Positions 8,482 through 22,126 of a DNA stretch of 60,175 nt are shown piece by piece (the first letter of the stretch is position 1; every line of letters starts with the position of its first letter). Both the position numbers and the translations under genes were made by a program. Source of the stretch: Candidatus Obscuribacter sp. (GTDB taxonomy: Bacteria > Cyanobacteriota > Vampirovibrionia > Obscuribacterales > Obscuribacteraceae); assembly GCA_021772135.1 (NCBI GenBank), contig JADYXQ010000069.1, positions 1-60,175 on the forward strand, given 5' to 3'. The notes beneath the pieces are model-generated. The model was not told the origin of the DNA, ran no database searches, and worked only from the letters and a program-made list of their open reading frames with translations.

Positions 8482-9194
8482 TTATTCTGTGCGCATGGGA
8501 GAAGCGTTGGAAATACCAGCTGTCTTGAGTAAATGGGCGTAGGTGGTTTTTAGCTTGCTCACCAGATTTTCGTAGCCTTTGTCGTTGCTTATCACTTGTA
8601 CGGGCAGGCGACCCACATCACCAGGACCGGGCACATCTTGCGCCTCAGCCTGAGTTTTAATATTGGTCGGCAGTTTGATACCAAGGCCATAATTGTAGGT
8701 CCAAGATGTGAAATCGCTGCAATCGATCCCTTTAGAGTTGCGGCCGTATGCCACCTCTTTCCATGGCCAATCGGCTGGAGGATTCCAATCAGGAATGTGG
8801 TGGTGCTGATAAGTTAGGCCGATCAAGCGTTGCCCAACCACCAGCAACCGCTCGCGCAACCAGGTAGGGCTCGTGCTGGAATAATTTTGATATGGTGCCG
8901 GATAATGGTGCGGCTCAGGGCCCCAGGCCCCCAGGCCCCGAATTTGCGTAAAATTCTAGCTGAATACCATTCTCTGGCTGGGGTTTCGCTTTCAAATTGA
9001 GTGTCATTACGCGGCGCCATTAAATCTGGTGCCGTGAGTGTTTCCCTAGGCAAAGTAAATTGCAGACGGTACGGAGAGCTGTAACTGTCTTGAACCTCTG
9101 CCACCGCCGTAAAGCAGGCTGCGCAGGCAATTGAAAGGGCACCACCGATAGTGATCAATTTTCCTTTTGAAAACATCTTTTTACTCGTCAACAA
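8482..9194 (-). pseudogene. Exported NlpC/P60-like gene, frameshifted by an 8-bp tandem duplication
   Basis: Two overlapping reading frames form one gene. The first (9194 to about 8930) has a signal peptide (KLITIGGALSIACAACFTAVA). The second carries SKGIDCSDFTSWTYNYGLGI, an NlpC/P60-type nucleophile region (DCSDF, catalytic Cys). At 8924-8931 and 8932-8939 the plus strand has two exact copies of CAGGCCCC. Removing one joins the frames without a stop, giving FGAWGPEPHHYPAPYQNYSS and running on into the catalytic part. NlpC/P60 enzymes cleave peptidoglycan peptides. After the Cys half, the usual catalytic His segment is not recognisable and the protein ends about 75 residues later, so the gene may also be shortened at its 3' end. 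A sequencing or assembly error at the GC-rich repeat is possible. Confidence 0.75.
8924..8939. repeat. Tandem 8-bp repeat causing a frameshift
   Basis: Two exact CAGGCCCC units, preceded at 8916-8923 by the near copy CAGGGCCC. The unit length is not a multiple of three, so the copy number sets the reading frame of the NlpC/P60-like gene: two exact copies break it and one restores it. Confidence 0.9.
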
Positions 9195-9211
9195 AGCTGT
9201 CGTAATTTATT

Positions 9212-11932
9212 ATGGTATCGTTCTTGGTGCACCCTTCAATAATTATCTTTATGCATAATGATCAGTCTGAAAGTACTCAAAAGTCTACCCCTGCTGAAGT
9301 AGACGGCCTCGACAAAACCCAACCTTCGGCCCCCGGTCAGCGACTGTCCTATAATAAAGGAGAGACTCCAGGGCAAAAACCTGTTCATCGTCAAAAGTCA
9401 CCGACAGTGCGAGAACGGTCATATTCGTATTTTGCCGATAGAGCTGATGCAAATAACGAGGATACCAGGCAGATGGGCGAGGATGAGAAAGAAAATTTAT
9501 CATCCTCTGACGCTCCCAGCGAGCCGTTTCTATCGTTCGGCGATGGCTATCAACAAAATAACAATGCTGCTCCTGCAGCTCGCTCTAAACGCAAAGCTGA
9601 ACCAGAGCCAGAGCATGACGATATGCTCGGTACTCTCTATCTCGGCAAATATCAGCTAGTTTCTATTATCGGTGCCGGCGGCTTTGGCGTAATTTATCTC
9701 GCCCACCAGGTTTTTCTCGACAGACTTGTTGCCATCAAAATGCTGAAAAGCAATTTGGCTTCAGCTAAAGCTCGTATTCGTTTTCACCAGGAAGGCAAAG
9801 CTTCAAGCGCACTTCATCACCCTGCCATTGTTGCCATCAACGATTTCGGAATCGACGATCTTGACAGGCCCTACATGGTTATGGAATATGTGGAGGGTGT
9901 AACTCTTTCAGACGTGATTCGCGAGCGCATCACTCTCAATGTGGCTGAAGCCATGCCCATATTTTTGGAATTGCTCGACGGTCTCGCGGCTGCTCACAGC
10001 AAAGGGATCGTGCACCGCGACATCAAGCCAGGCAACATCATGCTCACCATGGGTGAAGATGGCGTGCATGTGAAATTGCTCGACTTCGGCATTGCCAAAT
10101 TACTTGACGAAGAAGATCACACGGTGCAAAGCCTCACCAAGACCGGAGAAGCTCTGGGCACCCCGCTCTATATGAGCCCTGAACAGATTCAAGGTTTTAA
10201 AATTGATTATCGCTCAGATCTTTATTCACTTGGTTGTGTGATGTTTTCTTGTCTGACCGGCGCACCTCCTTTTGTGGGCGAGCAGAAATTTATGACCATG
10301 GATAAACACTTAACCGAGCAACCGCTAACACTTAAAGAAGCATCGCTTGGGCTTGATTTTCCGCCTGAACTTGAAGCAGTGGTGGCGAAACTTTTAGCTA
10401 AATTGCCTCGGGATCGTCACCAGTCGGCCGACGAAGTTAGAGCTGTTTTGATTCAGCTCTCGCAGAAATTAGGCTTGCTTCCCGATGGTGCAACCCAGGC
10501 ATTCAATGCTACCGGGAGTGGTGGCAGAGCGCTTAAGTTGCCCAGTTCGGTGGTCGATATAGTTTCGGGCTCGCAAGGCGCCAAGGCAGAAGTTGATGCC
10601 CTACCGTCAAAAGCTCTCACTTATCCACCGACACAGCAACTTACTCGTGAAGAACGCACCCGCGCCTACACGATTAATGACGCACCTACTTCGGGTGCTC
10701 AGGCGAATACAGAAGTTGACCAGGCGCGTGGGGGCCGAGCCAAGCAGGCCGCGCAAAATCAAACCGGCACAATTGGTGCCAGTACCGGTTATCTCACCGG
10801 CCGTCACGCAGACGGTGAAGACGGCGTTGCTGACGAAGATCAAGATGATGACGATGATGATGACGAAATCCGGCAAATGCCATCTTGGGCTAAACCTGCT
10901 ATGGTATCGCTGGCGGTGCTGGTGCTTCTGGCTGGTGCCTCTGCCGGCGCGTTTTATTTACTAAAGCCAAAACCTGCCAAACCGGTTTTGACTCATGCGG
11001 GTGCAGACCCGAGTGTGGGTGTGCCTTCAAACTTACCGCCGGATATGCCCTTGAACGCTACTCCTCCGCAAGTAAGAACAGAGCCTCAACTGCCTGACGG
11101 ATCGGATGATGAGACTGTGATTTCAAGTTTATCCAGATCCAGTGGCATCAAAGAATTTAAATCGGATAGCAATCGCGATTTAACAGACAAGGTGATGCCC
11201 ACTATCGGGGCTTTAACAGCTCTCGAGACACTGTCATTGGATAATACCAAGATTACTAACGCCGGGCTTAAATACCTGGTTAAATCACCGGTTTCATTAC
11301 TGTCACTGAAGCATACAAAAATTGATGCTACAGGCGTGAAATATATTATTGCGATGCCGAAACTGGTTCAACTCTTTGTTAATCATACGACCATCGGCGA
11401 TGAATCTATGCCTTTGCTTGGGACAAAGTATTTGATTTCGTTGGGATTATCCAAGACTCCCGTCACCGTATCTGGTATCAAGGCATTGGTGCGGGCAAAA
11501 AATCTGCCGGTTACATTGAGATGGTTAGATCTCGATGGCTGCGAAGTAGGCAATGAAGTAATTTCAGTGCTCAAATCTTTTCCGCAATTGAGCAAATTGA
11601 ATTTGGACAGCACAAAGGTAGACGGCAGAGGTTTTGCCGACCTCGCGCAGCTAAAGACGGTCAGTTCACTTTCACTGGCTGATAACAAACAAATTAGCGA
11701 TTATGACATGCCGCAATTGGCCAAGATGCAGCAACTTGTCACCCTTGATCTCTCCAATACCAAAGTCACGCCTGCCGGGTTGCGTAGCCTGAAAAACCTG
11801 AAAAATCTCAAGAATTTATGGCTTTGCGGTATCAACCTGGACACTCATGCCATTCAGGCGATTTCGGCATTTAAGAAAGAGCTGCCAGAGTGTCACGTAG
11901 AGGCTATCAATCGACCGCCAAGATTCTGGTAG
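9212..11932 (+). CDS. Membrane Ser/Thr protein kinase with C-terminal leucine-rich repeats
   Basis: 906 residues. Residues 1-135 are polar and low complexity. A Hanks-type kinase domain spans about 145-410, with glycine loop IGAGGFGVIYLAH, VAIKML lysine, catalytic loop HRDIKPGNIML (near 267), DFGIA and GTPLYMSPEQ, all intact. A linker with an Asp run precedes one membrane span (MVSLAVLVLLAGASAGAFYLL, about 563-585). Outside lie degenerate leucine-rich repeats (630-900) such as LETLSLDNTKITNAGLKYL and LVTLDLSNTKVTPAGLRSL. The topology is cytoplasmic kinase and external LRR, like PknB with LRR in place of PASTA. It should phosphorylate Ser/Thr on unknown substrates. The start may be ATG 9212 or 9251; neither has a clear binding site. 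Confidence 0.9.
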   Translation: MVSFLVHPSIIIFMHNDQSESTQKSTPAEVDGLDKTQPSAPGQRLSYNKGETPGQKPVHRQKSPTVRERSYSYFADRADANNEDTRQMGEDEKENLSSSDAPSEPFLSFGDGYQQNNNAAPAARSKRKAEPEPEHDDMLGTLYLGKYQLVSIIGAGGFGVIYLAHQVFLDRLVAIKMLKSNLASAKARIRFHQEGKASSALHHPAIVAINDFGIDDLDRPYMVMEYVEGVTLSDVIRERITLNVAEAMPIFLELLDGLAAAHSKGIVHRDIKPGNIMLTMGEDGVHVKLLDFGIAKLLDEEDHTVQSLTKTGEALGTPLYMSPEQIQGFKIDYRSDLYSLGCVMFSCLTGAPPFVGEQKFMTMDKHLTEQPLTLKEASLGLDFPPELEAVVAKLLAKLPRDRHQSADEVRAVLIQLSQKLGLLPDGATQAFNATGSGGRALKLPSSVVDIVSGSQGAKAEVDALPSKALTYPPTQQLTREERTRAYTINDAPTSGAQANTEVDQARGGRAKQAAQNQTGTIGASTGYLTGRHADGEDGVADEDQDDDDDDDEIRQMPSWAKPAMVSLAVLVLLAGASAGAFYLLKPKPAKPVLTHAGADPSVGVPSNLPPDMPLNATPPQVRTEPQLPDGSDDETVISSLSRSSGIKEFKSDSNRDLTDKVMPTIGALTALETLSLDNTKITNAGLKYLVKSPVSLLSLKHTKIDATGVKYIIAMPKLVQLFVNHTTIGDESMPLLGTKYLISLGLSKTPVTVSGIKALVRAKNLPVTLRWLDLDGCEVGNEVISVLKSFPQLSKLNLDSTKVDGRGFADLAQLKTVSSLSLADNKQISDYDMPQLAKMQQLVTLDLSNTKVTPAGLRSLKNLKNLKNLWLCGINLDTHAIQAISAFKKELPECHVEAINRPPRFW

Positions 11933-12043
11933 GTAAATCGAGCTAGATTCAAGTTTAGATCTTCTCTTAAATGTGTAATAGGAGAGAAGAAACTTGTATT
12001 TTTATAGTCCTGCTCAGGCGACTGAGAATATTATCTGCCGGTC

Positions 12044-14080
12044 ATGAATCTCAATCATTCGCTTCAGAAAAAGAGTATTACCTTCTTACTTGTCAGTTTG
12101 TGTCTGATGGCGGCAGGTTGCCTTTCGGCCATGATGGGTTTCGGTCGCAGCCACACTGACCGCTGGCTTGACACCCGGTTGCAGGCAGTACACGAGTTGC
12201 AGCAGCTTCGCGAGTCTTTTAAAGATACGATTCTCTCCAGCCAGCGCTATTTGATCACCGGCGAAAAGCTTCAACTACAGTCTTTTATCGAGTCTGAAGA
12301 CAGCGTCAAAAAGCACTTATTTTTATTGCAAGGCCTGGATGGCGGCCAGTTTGGTACTGACGAACAGTTTCGCTCCATGGCCAATCAACTGGGCCTCACT
12401 CTAGACCAGCTTAATTCTGACGCTCAGTTGCGGCAAGAAAAAGGCGCTGCTTCGGCGAAACAGCTTTTGCTTACCACCCGCGAGTTGCGTGATGCCGCTC
12501 GCCTGTCCCAAGCGCTGGTGGGCCTCGAAGATGAGCAAAACAAGGCAATCCGTGGCTATTACAGTGGCGACGCCAAGGCTCAGGGAAATTCGCTACCGAT
12601 GATTTGCCTGCTTTTGGCAACTCTTTCTGGATCTTTCGGCGTTTATCTGCTGAAAAATTCAGGCAGCATCGACGGTATTAAAACTGAAGATGACGATGGC
12701 TATCCTGGCGAACAGTCCGAGCAGTTGGCTCAAAGTGCCGGCCAGGACGGCTCCTCTCTGGCAGACTGGCCGCAGGTGCAGCAATTGCGCGCTGAGTTGG
12801 TGGCGGCCAAAGAACAGCTAGATAGACTGGCCCATGTAGATTTTTTGACGGAAGTATCTAATGCCAGAGGCCTGGAGCAGGTCTTAAGGGCCGAAGACAA
12901 CCGCGTTGGTCGCTCGGGTACTCATTTAATTGCCGTGCTAATTAATTGCGACGATTTTCACAAAATCAACGACGCTTTTGGGCATAGCACCGGCGACATT
13001 GTCCTCAAAGAAATAGCGAAGCGTATTAGAAGCACCTTGCGACCATCCGATCATGTAGCCAGAGTCGGTGGAGATGAGTTCTTAGTGCTGCTGCCCGACA
13101 CTCAGCTGGCGTACGGTATGCGAGTAGCTGAGCGCATCCGCGTTGCTATTACCGATACACCACTTCGTGGTGCTCAAGATGTTGTGCATTTAACGGCCAG
13201 TCTTGGGCTGGCTAATTTGCCTCACAAGATTGCTTCGGTCAATGAAGCGGTAACATTGTCTCGCACCGCACTTAAACGCAGTAAAGCCGGTGGAAAAAAT
13301 CGCGTGTCACTGGCTCGCGATCTGGGTGTAGAGAAAAATGAAGACAATGATCCCACACCAGAAAATATTGTCGCTCAACTATGCGACAGCACGCAGTTTC
13401 GCACCGTTTACCAGCCGATTATGGATCTCAATAACGAGGCGGTGGCCGGTTATGAGGTACTGACTCGGGGGCCAGACGGTTCATTTGAAAGCCCTGCCGA
13501 TTTCTTCCGCATCTGTATCGAAAACAATATTTTAACTACGGTTGATTTGCAATGTTTGCGGCTCTGTCTTGAAGATGCACCAAATGTGGGGCGCAATATG
13601 CGCTTGCACGTCAATCTCTTTCCGTCTACCTTGCTTGAGACGCCTGTAGAAAATCTGATTGATATGTTTCCGAAAGAGCGCAATGGCACTATTTACTGTC
13701 TTGAAATCAGCGAGCAACAATTTATCACCGAGCCCGGATATTTGCGTGAAGCTATTCACGCCTTGAAACTTGCCGGCATTCTTGTGGCTATTGACGATGT
13801 CGGTTTCGGCAGAAGTTCACTGGAAACTTTGATTTTGCTCGAGCCCGATCTCGTAAAAGTAGACCGCAAGTATGTTTCAGGCATTGCCCGAGAACCCTCT
13901 AAGGCCCGTTTGCTACGCCGATTGGCTAATGTGGCCAAATCTCTGGGTGCAGAAATTGTCGCCGAAGGTATAGAAGACCGCGCCGATTTGCCTCTTTTAA
14001 AAGAGATGGGCATCAATTATGGCCAGGGGTTCTTGTGGGGTGATCTTTTGCCTGTGTTGCCAAGGCTGGGTGTGAAATGA
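12044..14080 (+). CDS. Membrane GGDEF-EAL protein with CHASE3-like sensor region
   Basis: 678 residues. The first membrane span is at residues about 10-30. A helical extracytoplasmic region follows (30-180) containing LRESFKDTILSSQRYLITGE, which resembles CHASE3, then a second span near 183-203. The GGDEF domain (about 265-420) has an intact RVGGDEF active site. The EAL domain (about 445-670) has EVL in place of EAL but keeps HVNLFP, LEISEQQ, IDDVGFG, VKVDRKYV, IVAEGIE and YGQGF, so metal and general-base residues appear present. It probably makes and/or degrades cyclic di-GMP in response to an outside signal. The next gene starts inside its stop codon (ATGA at 14077-14080), which implies translational coupling. 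Confidence 0.92.
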   Translation: MNLNHSLQKKSITFLLVSLCLMAAGCLSAMMGFGRSHTDRWLDTRLQAVHELQQLRESFKDTILSSQRYLITGEKLQLQSFIESEDSVKKHLFLLQGLDGGQFGTDEQFRSMANQLGLTLDQLNSDAQLRQEKGAASAKQLLLTTRELRDAARLSQALVGLEDEQNKAIRGYYSGDAKAQGNSLPMICLLLATLSGSFGVYLLKNSGSIDGIKTEDDDGYPGEQSEQLAQSAGQDGSSLADWPQVQQLRAELVAAKEQLDRLAHVDFLTEVSNARGLEQVLRAEDNRVGRSGTHLIAVLINCDDFHKINDAFGHSTGDIVLKEIAKRIRSTLRPSDHVARVGGDEFLVLLPDTQLAYGMRVAERIRVAITDTPLRGAQDVVHLTASLGLANLPHKIASVNEAVTLSRTALKRSKAGGKNRVSLARDLGVEKNEDNDPTPENIVAQLCDSTQFRTVYQPIMDLNNEAVAGYEVLTRGPDGSFESPADFFRICIENNILTTVDLQCLRLCLEDAPNVGRNMRLHVNLFPSTLLETPVENLIDMFPKERNGTIYCLEISEQQFITEPGYLREAIHALKLAGILVAIDDVGFGRSSLETLILLEPDLVKVDRKYVSGIAREPSKARLLRRLANVAKSLGAEIVAEGIEDRADLPLLKEMGINYGQGFLWGDLLPVLPRLGVK

Positions 14081-14858
14081 CGCAACAACCTGCTGTTGCT
14101 TTTGCTCCAGAAAAGATCTCTATTGATAAGGCCCTGACGACAGGCTGGCAATGCACCAAGCGTGAGTTTGTGCCACTGCTATTGGTACTGCTTGTTTCGT
14201 GGGCTATTCCGGGATTTGTCAGCCTTGTATTTTTTATCATTAGTTTTGCCATACCGAATGACCAGGCGATTTTAAAATTTTGCTATGGCTTTATCACTTT
14301 TCTCGTATCAACGCTAGTCAATGCTGTCATGGAACTGGGCGTGATCAATGTTCAGCTTAAGGTGCTTGATGGAGGTAGCGCGAAAGTCAGTGATTTGCTT
14401 TCAGCCAATCATTTATTTGTTAAATACGCGCTCGGTTCTGCCAGCTTCACGATTCTTTCTTGCTTAGGTTATCTTTTCTTGATCATTCCAGGCATGATCG
14501 TAAATTTCTTCATGCAGTTTTACTCTTATTTTATTGTCGATAAAAGTTTAGGGCCGATAGAGTCTCTGCGCGCCAGTTGGATTGCCAGTCGCGGGGCAAG
14601 AATCAATATACTGCTGATGATGCTGATTTTCAGTGCTCTGCGTGCTTTCGGCACCATGTTACTATTCATCGGCCTAATTCCGGCACACATGATTATATTG
14701 CTTGCCACTACCGAACTTTATCGCCAGCTCGTCAATAATACTTCGCCTGAAGATCTTGCCGGCATTGAAGGAATGCGCTATTCAATGCCCAGTCAGGAAG
14801 AGTTTGATCGTGGTCACGTAATAGCTCAAGTAGACACAAATGTGGAAGAGAATACGCC

Positions 14859-14862
<4 letters not shown>
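14077..14862 (+). CDS. Polytopic membrane protein (DUF975-like)
   Basis: 261 residues with about five to six predicted spans, including LLLVLLVSWAIPGFVSLVFF, ILSCLGYLFLIIPGMIVNFF and ILLMMLIFSALRAFGTMLLF. The segment IIPGMIVNFFMQFYSYFIVD followed by SLGPIESLRASW matches the pattern of DUF975 / UPF0259-type membrane proteins (IIPG, then a conserved A/S-rich amphipathic stretch). Function is unknown in these families. The start ATG overlaps the TGA of the GGDEF-EAL gene, so the pair is co-transcribed and probably translationally coupled. That makes it a possible partner of the c-di-GMP protein (inference). The stop shares TTAA with the stop of the convergent oxidoreductase gene. Confidence 0.85.
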
Positions 14863-17033
<2,171 letters not shown>

Positions 17034-17208
17034 TGGCTTTTTCTCTTGAGGCTAACCATTCAATTATATACTTCAAGGACTGATGCAAATTGGAACAAAG
17101 GCAATAGAATAGGCATCTTAAACTTTGTGGCAAGCCTGGCTTTTGACATCTGTCTAAACGCGGTGGCAAGCAACGGTCTTACGAACGCCTTTAAATACGG
17201 AGAAATGT

Positions 17209-20055
17209 ATGAAGCGCTCTTCACTTTTAAGTTTGACTGCGGCCTTGTTGGCTGGTACAACCACCCTTGGTGCCTTTTATCCTGGCATCGCCGCTGACAC
17301 CACCAGCTTAATTGCTGTGGCCGGTGCCGGCAACATAAGTGATGTCGACAAGCGTCTTGCCGCTATTGAAAGACGCTTGAACGAGGCCTACAATTCCGGA
17401 CGTCTGACTCAACTGCAAGTTCAGAGTTTCAAGAAAGATTTGCAAAGAGTTGCTGATCAGGAGGCCGTATTCAGCGCCACTGAGAGCAAATTGAACTTGT
17501 GGGAAACATTGCGCTTGCAGTTCGATCTCGACGGCATCATCAAGGCCATGGAAGCCAGTTTGAGCGATCGCAAATCTGGCTTTGTCGATGTTAACGCCAG
17601 ACGTGATGAAATTCAAAAGAGACTATCTGATGCTTTTGCTCAGGGCCGCTTGACCAAGCAAGAATTTGATGAAGTGCGCTCAGAGCTTGAACAGATTAAC
17701 CAGGCCGTCAACGCCGCTAAAGACGCCGCTGGCCACGTCACTGTCTCAGAAAATATTAGACTGGTGATTGCTTATGATCGCCTCAGTCAAAGGCTCACTC
17801 GCACTGTGCATGAGCGCCAGCTCAGCCTCAAGGCCATTGATTCGCGGCAAAATGAAATTGACAGACGCATCGCCGAAGGTACAACAGCGGGTAAAATTTC
17901 TGCCGCCGAAGCAACAGAATTGAAAGCTCAGTTTGCTCTTATAACCGATAAAAAAACGCAGTTGCGCAAACTTTCCAGACCGCTTACAGCAGACGAACAG
18001 TTATCGCTTGCTTTCGACTTAGAAAAACTCGGTGGTCAGGTCGAAGCTGCCGTTAGCGAAATCGAAAGCGATGGTGCCGGCAACAATATTGCGGCTAAAG
18101 TTTCCAGACGTGAAGCTGAAATCGATAGGGAAATTGCTACGGGATTGAAAAATGGTTTGATGACTTTGACCGAAGCTCAAGTTTATAAACAACAGCTCGA
18201 TCAAGCTACCGCCAAAGAAGTGAGTTTGCGGACTCAGTCCGGCGGAGAATTAGATGCTCTGCAAGGTCAAAACCTGATGGTGGAACTGGAGAAGTTAAGC
18301 GGATCTGTTGATCGCTCCACTTTTAATCGCCAGGCGGTTTGGCCAGGCGTGCAGGCTACGTTCACTGAACTGGCAAAACGCATTGCTGCTGCTAAAGCTG
18401 CTGATAGACTGAATAGTGCAGATGAAGCCGCGCTGACCAATGAGCTGAGCGCACTGACTGCCACCGCTCAAGGAAGCAGCAACGCCCAGGCGATCATGCA
18501 AATCGTGGCAGGCATCAATCAGCTGTCAACCAGAGTTACTCGGGGTGTTAAAGACCGCGAGATTTCTTATATTCCTGACTTAGATAAGCGTAGAGGCGAA
18601 ATTGATAAACGTATCGCCGCTGGTATCGTCACCGGTAAGTTGACTATCGAAGAAGCCAACAGCGCCATGGCCGAATACAACCGGGTGATGGGCCAACAAG
18701 AAGGCTTCAAAGCCGGAGACGGTATCATTGACGAAAGAGAAAAACTTTCACTGGCCCTTGAGCTGGAGAGACTTTCAACCAAAGTAGAAAAAGATATTCA
18801 CGACAATTCGTTTGCCGCAAAGACCCTTCAAGTGATGAAACAAGACGCTGATCAAGCTATCGCTCAGGGTACGCTCTCGGGCAAGCTAACGGCTCAAGAA
18901 ATTCAGGCGCTGCGAGGCGAACTTAATCGCATCGCCGACTTCCAGGCAGCCAGGGTGGCCGCGCAGGGTCGGCTTGAGGCCAAAGACGCAATTGCTCTGG
19001 CCCTTGATTTGACCAAGCTCTTAAAAGATACGGAGAATTCGGCTAAAAACACGCAGGTTGCTTTGCCCGATGTGGCCAAACGACAAGCTGAGCTTTATCA
19101 GCGCATTACTGAAGGTGTGATGCAGGGGCGGTTGACAGTTAAAGATTCTGAAAGTCTTAAAAAAGAGTTCTATCGAATTCTTGACCAAGAAGCTAAGTAT
19201 CGGGCGTTGGGTGGTCTGAGCTTTGGCGAACATGCCGCACTTTCGCTTGAGCTCGAGCGTCTGGCTAACACCATTGAATCAAGCATGGGTGACACACAGG
19301 CCGCAGTGCCTGATGTGGATGGCACCCAGGCTGAACTCGACAAAAAAATGGCTGCTGCTGTAGCTGATGGCCAATTGACCATGGCGCAAGTTCAAGAATT
19401 CACAAGAGAGCTTGATCGCATCAGTCGCGAAGAAATTTCTTACCGCTTCTCAGGCACCGGCTTGAGCTACGCCGAATCTATTTCACTGGTGGCAGATCTG
19501 GAAAAATTGAACGGTCGGGTAGATACTGCTTTAGCGGGTCAGACTGCCAAATGGAGCGGCATTGACGGCCGAGTCAACGATCTTGGTAAACGAGTGGGCG
19601 AGGCCTTCCTGGCGCAAAAAATTGCACCGGCCCTGGCATCTGAATTGAAGCGCGAACTCGATAGAGTCAATCAAGCAAAAACTGCTTTCAGCGCCTCAGG
19701 TGGTAGTTTGAATCTGGCTGAAACAGAATCGCTGATGCGTGACCTCGATCGCTTAACCAGACAAATCGACGTGCGTACCGGCACTGGTCAAATCATTGCC
19801 TGGACAGATATTGATAGTCGGCAGGCAAGAGTAGAAGCACGCATTGCTCAAGATAGCGCTCAAGGTAAATTGCCGGCCAGTGTGGCCAACAAGGCCAAAC
19901 GCGAGTTGCAATCGTTCAAAGTCAGTAAAGCCTCGCTCAAATCGTCCACCAATGGTAATTTGACTTATTCTCAGATTGTCACCATGGCTCAATCATTAGA
20001 CAAGATCGATAAGATGGTAGGAATTGAACCTACTCCTGCTTTCCGCAATCAGTAA
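17209..20055 (+). CDS. Exported protein of about eleven ~80-residue helical repeats
   Basis: 948 residues; ATG 17209 has GGAG about 8 bases before it. A signal peptide (MKRSSLLSLTAALLAGTTTL, cleaving near GIAA) is followed from residue 44 to the C-terminus by about eleven tandem units of roughly 80 residues. Each opens with a D-[IVL]-x-x-R-x-x-E-[IL] helix, then a turn such as GRLT, GKLT or GQLT plus a short helix ending in E-L-x-R-I, a Gly/Ser-rich turn, then a helix like LSLALDLEKL and R-V-E. Units 6, 8, 9 and 10 are the most regular; unit 5 is the most divergent. No Cys and no catalytic motif are seen. The repeat resembles no family I know. A long periplasmic or surface rod or binding scaffold is the likely role. 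A bidirectional terminator follows. Confidence 0.88.
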   Translation: MKRSSLLSLTAALLAGTTTLGAFYPGIAADTTSLIAVAGAGNISDVDKRLAAIERRLNEAYNSGRLTQLQVQSFKKDLQRVADQEAVFSATESKLNLWETLRLQFDLDGIIKAMEASLSDRKSGFVDVNARRDEIQKRLSDAFAQGRLTKQEFDEVRSELEQINQAVNAAKDAAGHVTVSENIRLVIAYDRLSQRLTRTVHERQLSLKAIDSRQNEIDRRIAEGTTAGKISAAEATELKAQFALITDKKTQLRKLSRPLTADEQLSLAFDLEKLGGQVEAAVSEIESDGAGNNIAAKVSRREAEIDREIATGLKNGLMTLTEAQVYKQQLDQATAKEVSLRTQSGGELDALQGQNLMVELEKLSGSVDRSTFNRQAVWPGVQATFTELAKRIAAAKAADRLNSADEAALTNELSALTATAQGSSNAQAIMQIVAGINQLSTRVTRGVKDREISYIPDLDKRRGEIDKRIAAGIVTGKLTIEEANSAMAEYNRVMGQQEGFKAGDGIIDEREKLSLALELERLSTKVEKDIHDNSFAAKTLQVMKQDADQAIAQGTLSGKLTAQEIQALRGELNRIADFQAARVAAQGRLEAKDAIALALDLTKLLKDTENSAKNTQVALPDVAKRQAELYQRITEGVMQGRLTVKDSESLKKEFYRILDQEAKYRALGGLSFGEHAALSLELERLANTIESSMGDTQAAVPDVDGTQAELDKKMAAAVADGQLTMAQVQEFTRELDRISREEISYRFSGTGLSYAESISLVADLEKLNGRVDTALAGQTAKWSGIDGRVNDLGKRVGEAFLAQKIAPALASELKRELDRVNQAKTAFSASGGSLNLAETESLMRDLDRLTRQIDVRTGTGQIIAWTDIDSRQARVEARIAQDSAQGKLPASVANKAKRELQSFKVSKASLKSSTNGNLTYSQIVTMAQSLDKIDKMVGIEPTPAFRNQ

Positions 20056-20078
20056 AAGCAGCAAGCGCAACTAACAAA

Positions 20079-20110
20079 AAGAGGGTAGCGATTATAACCG
20101 CTACCCTCTT
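20079..20110. terminator. Bidirectional terminator between repeat-protein gene and typA
   Basis: AAGAGGGTAGCG (20079-20090) pairs perfectly with CGCTACCCTCTT (20099-20110) around an 8-base loop, followed by CTACTTTTTG on the plus strand and CTTTTTG on the minus strand. It lies between two convergent stop codons. Confidence 0.88.
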
Positions 20111-20129
20111 CTACTTTTTGTTGCTGTTT

Positions 20130-22031
<1,902 letters not shown>

Positions 22032-22126
22032 GTGCGATTCTCTGCCTATTGTGTAGAGTTTTGTCTTGTTGCCGTTGTATCCTTAAGATTAGTTTTTCGG
22101 CTCGGTCTGGGCTGTTTGGAGTTTGA

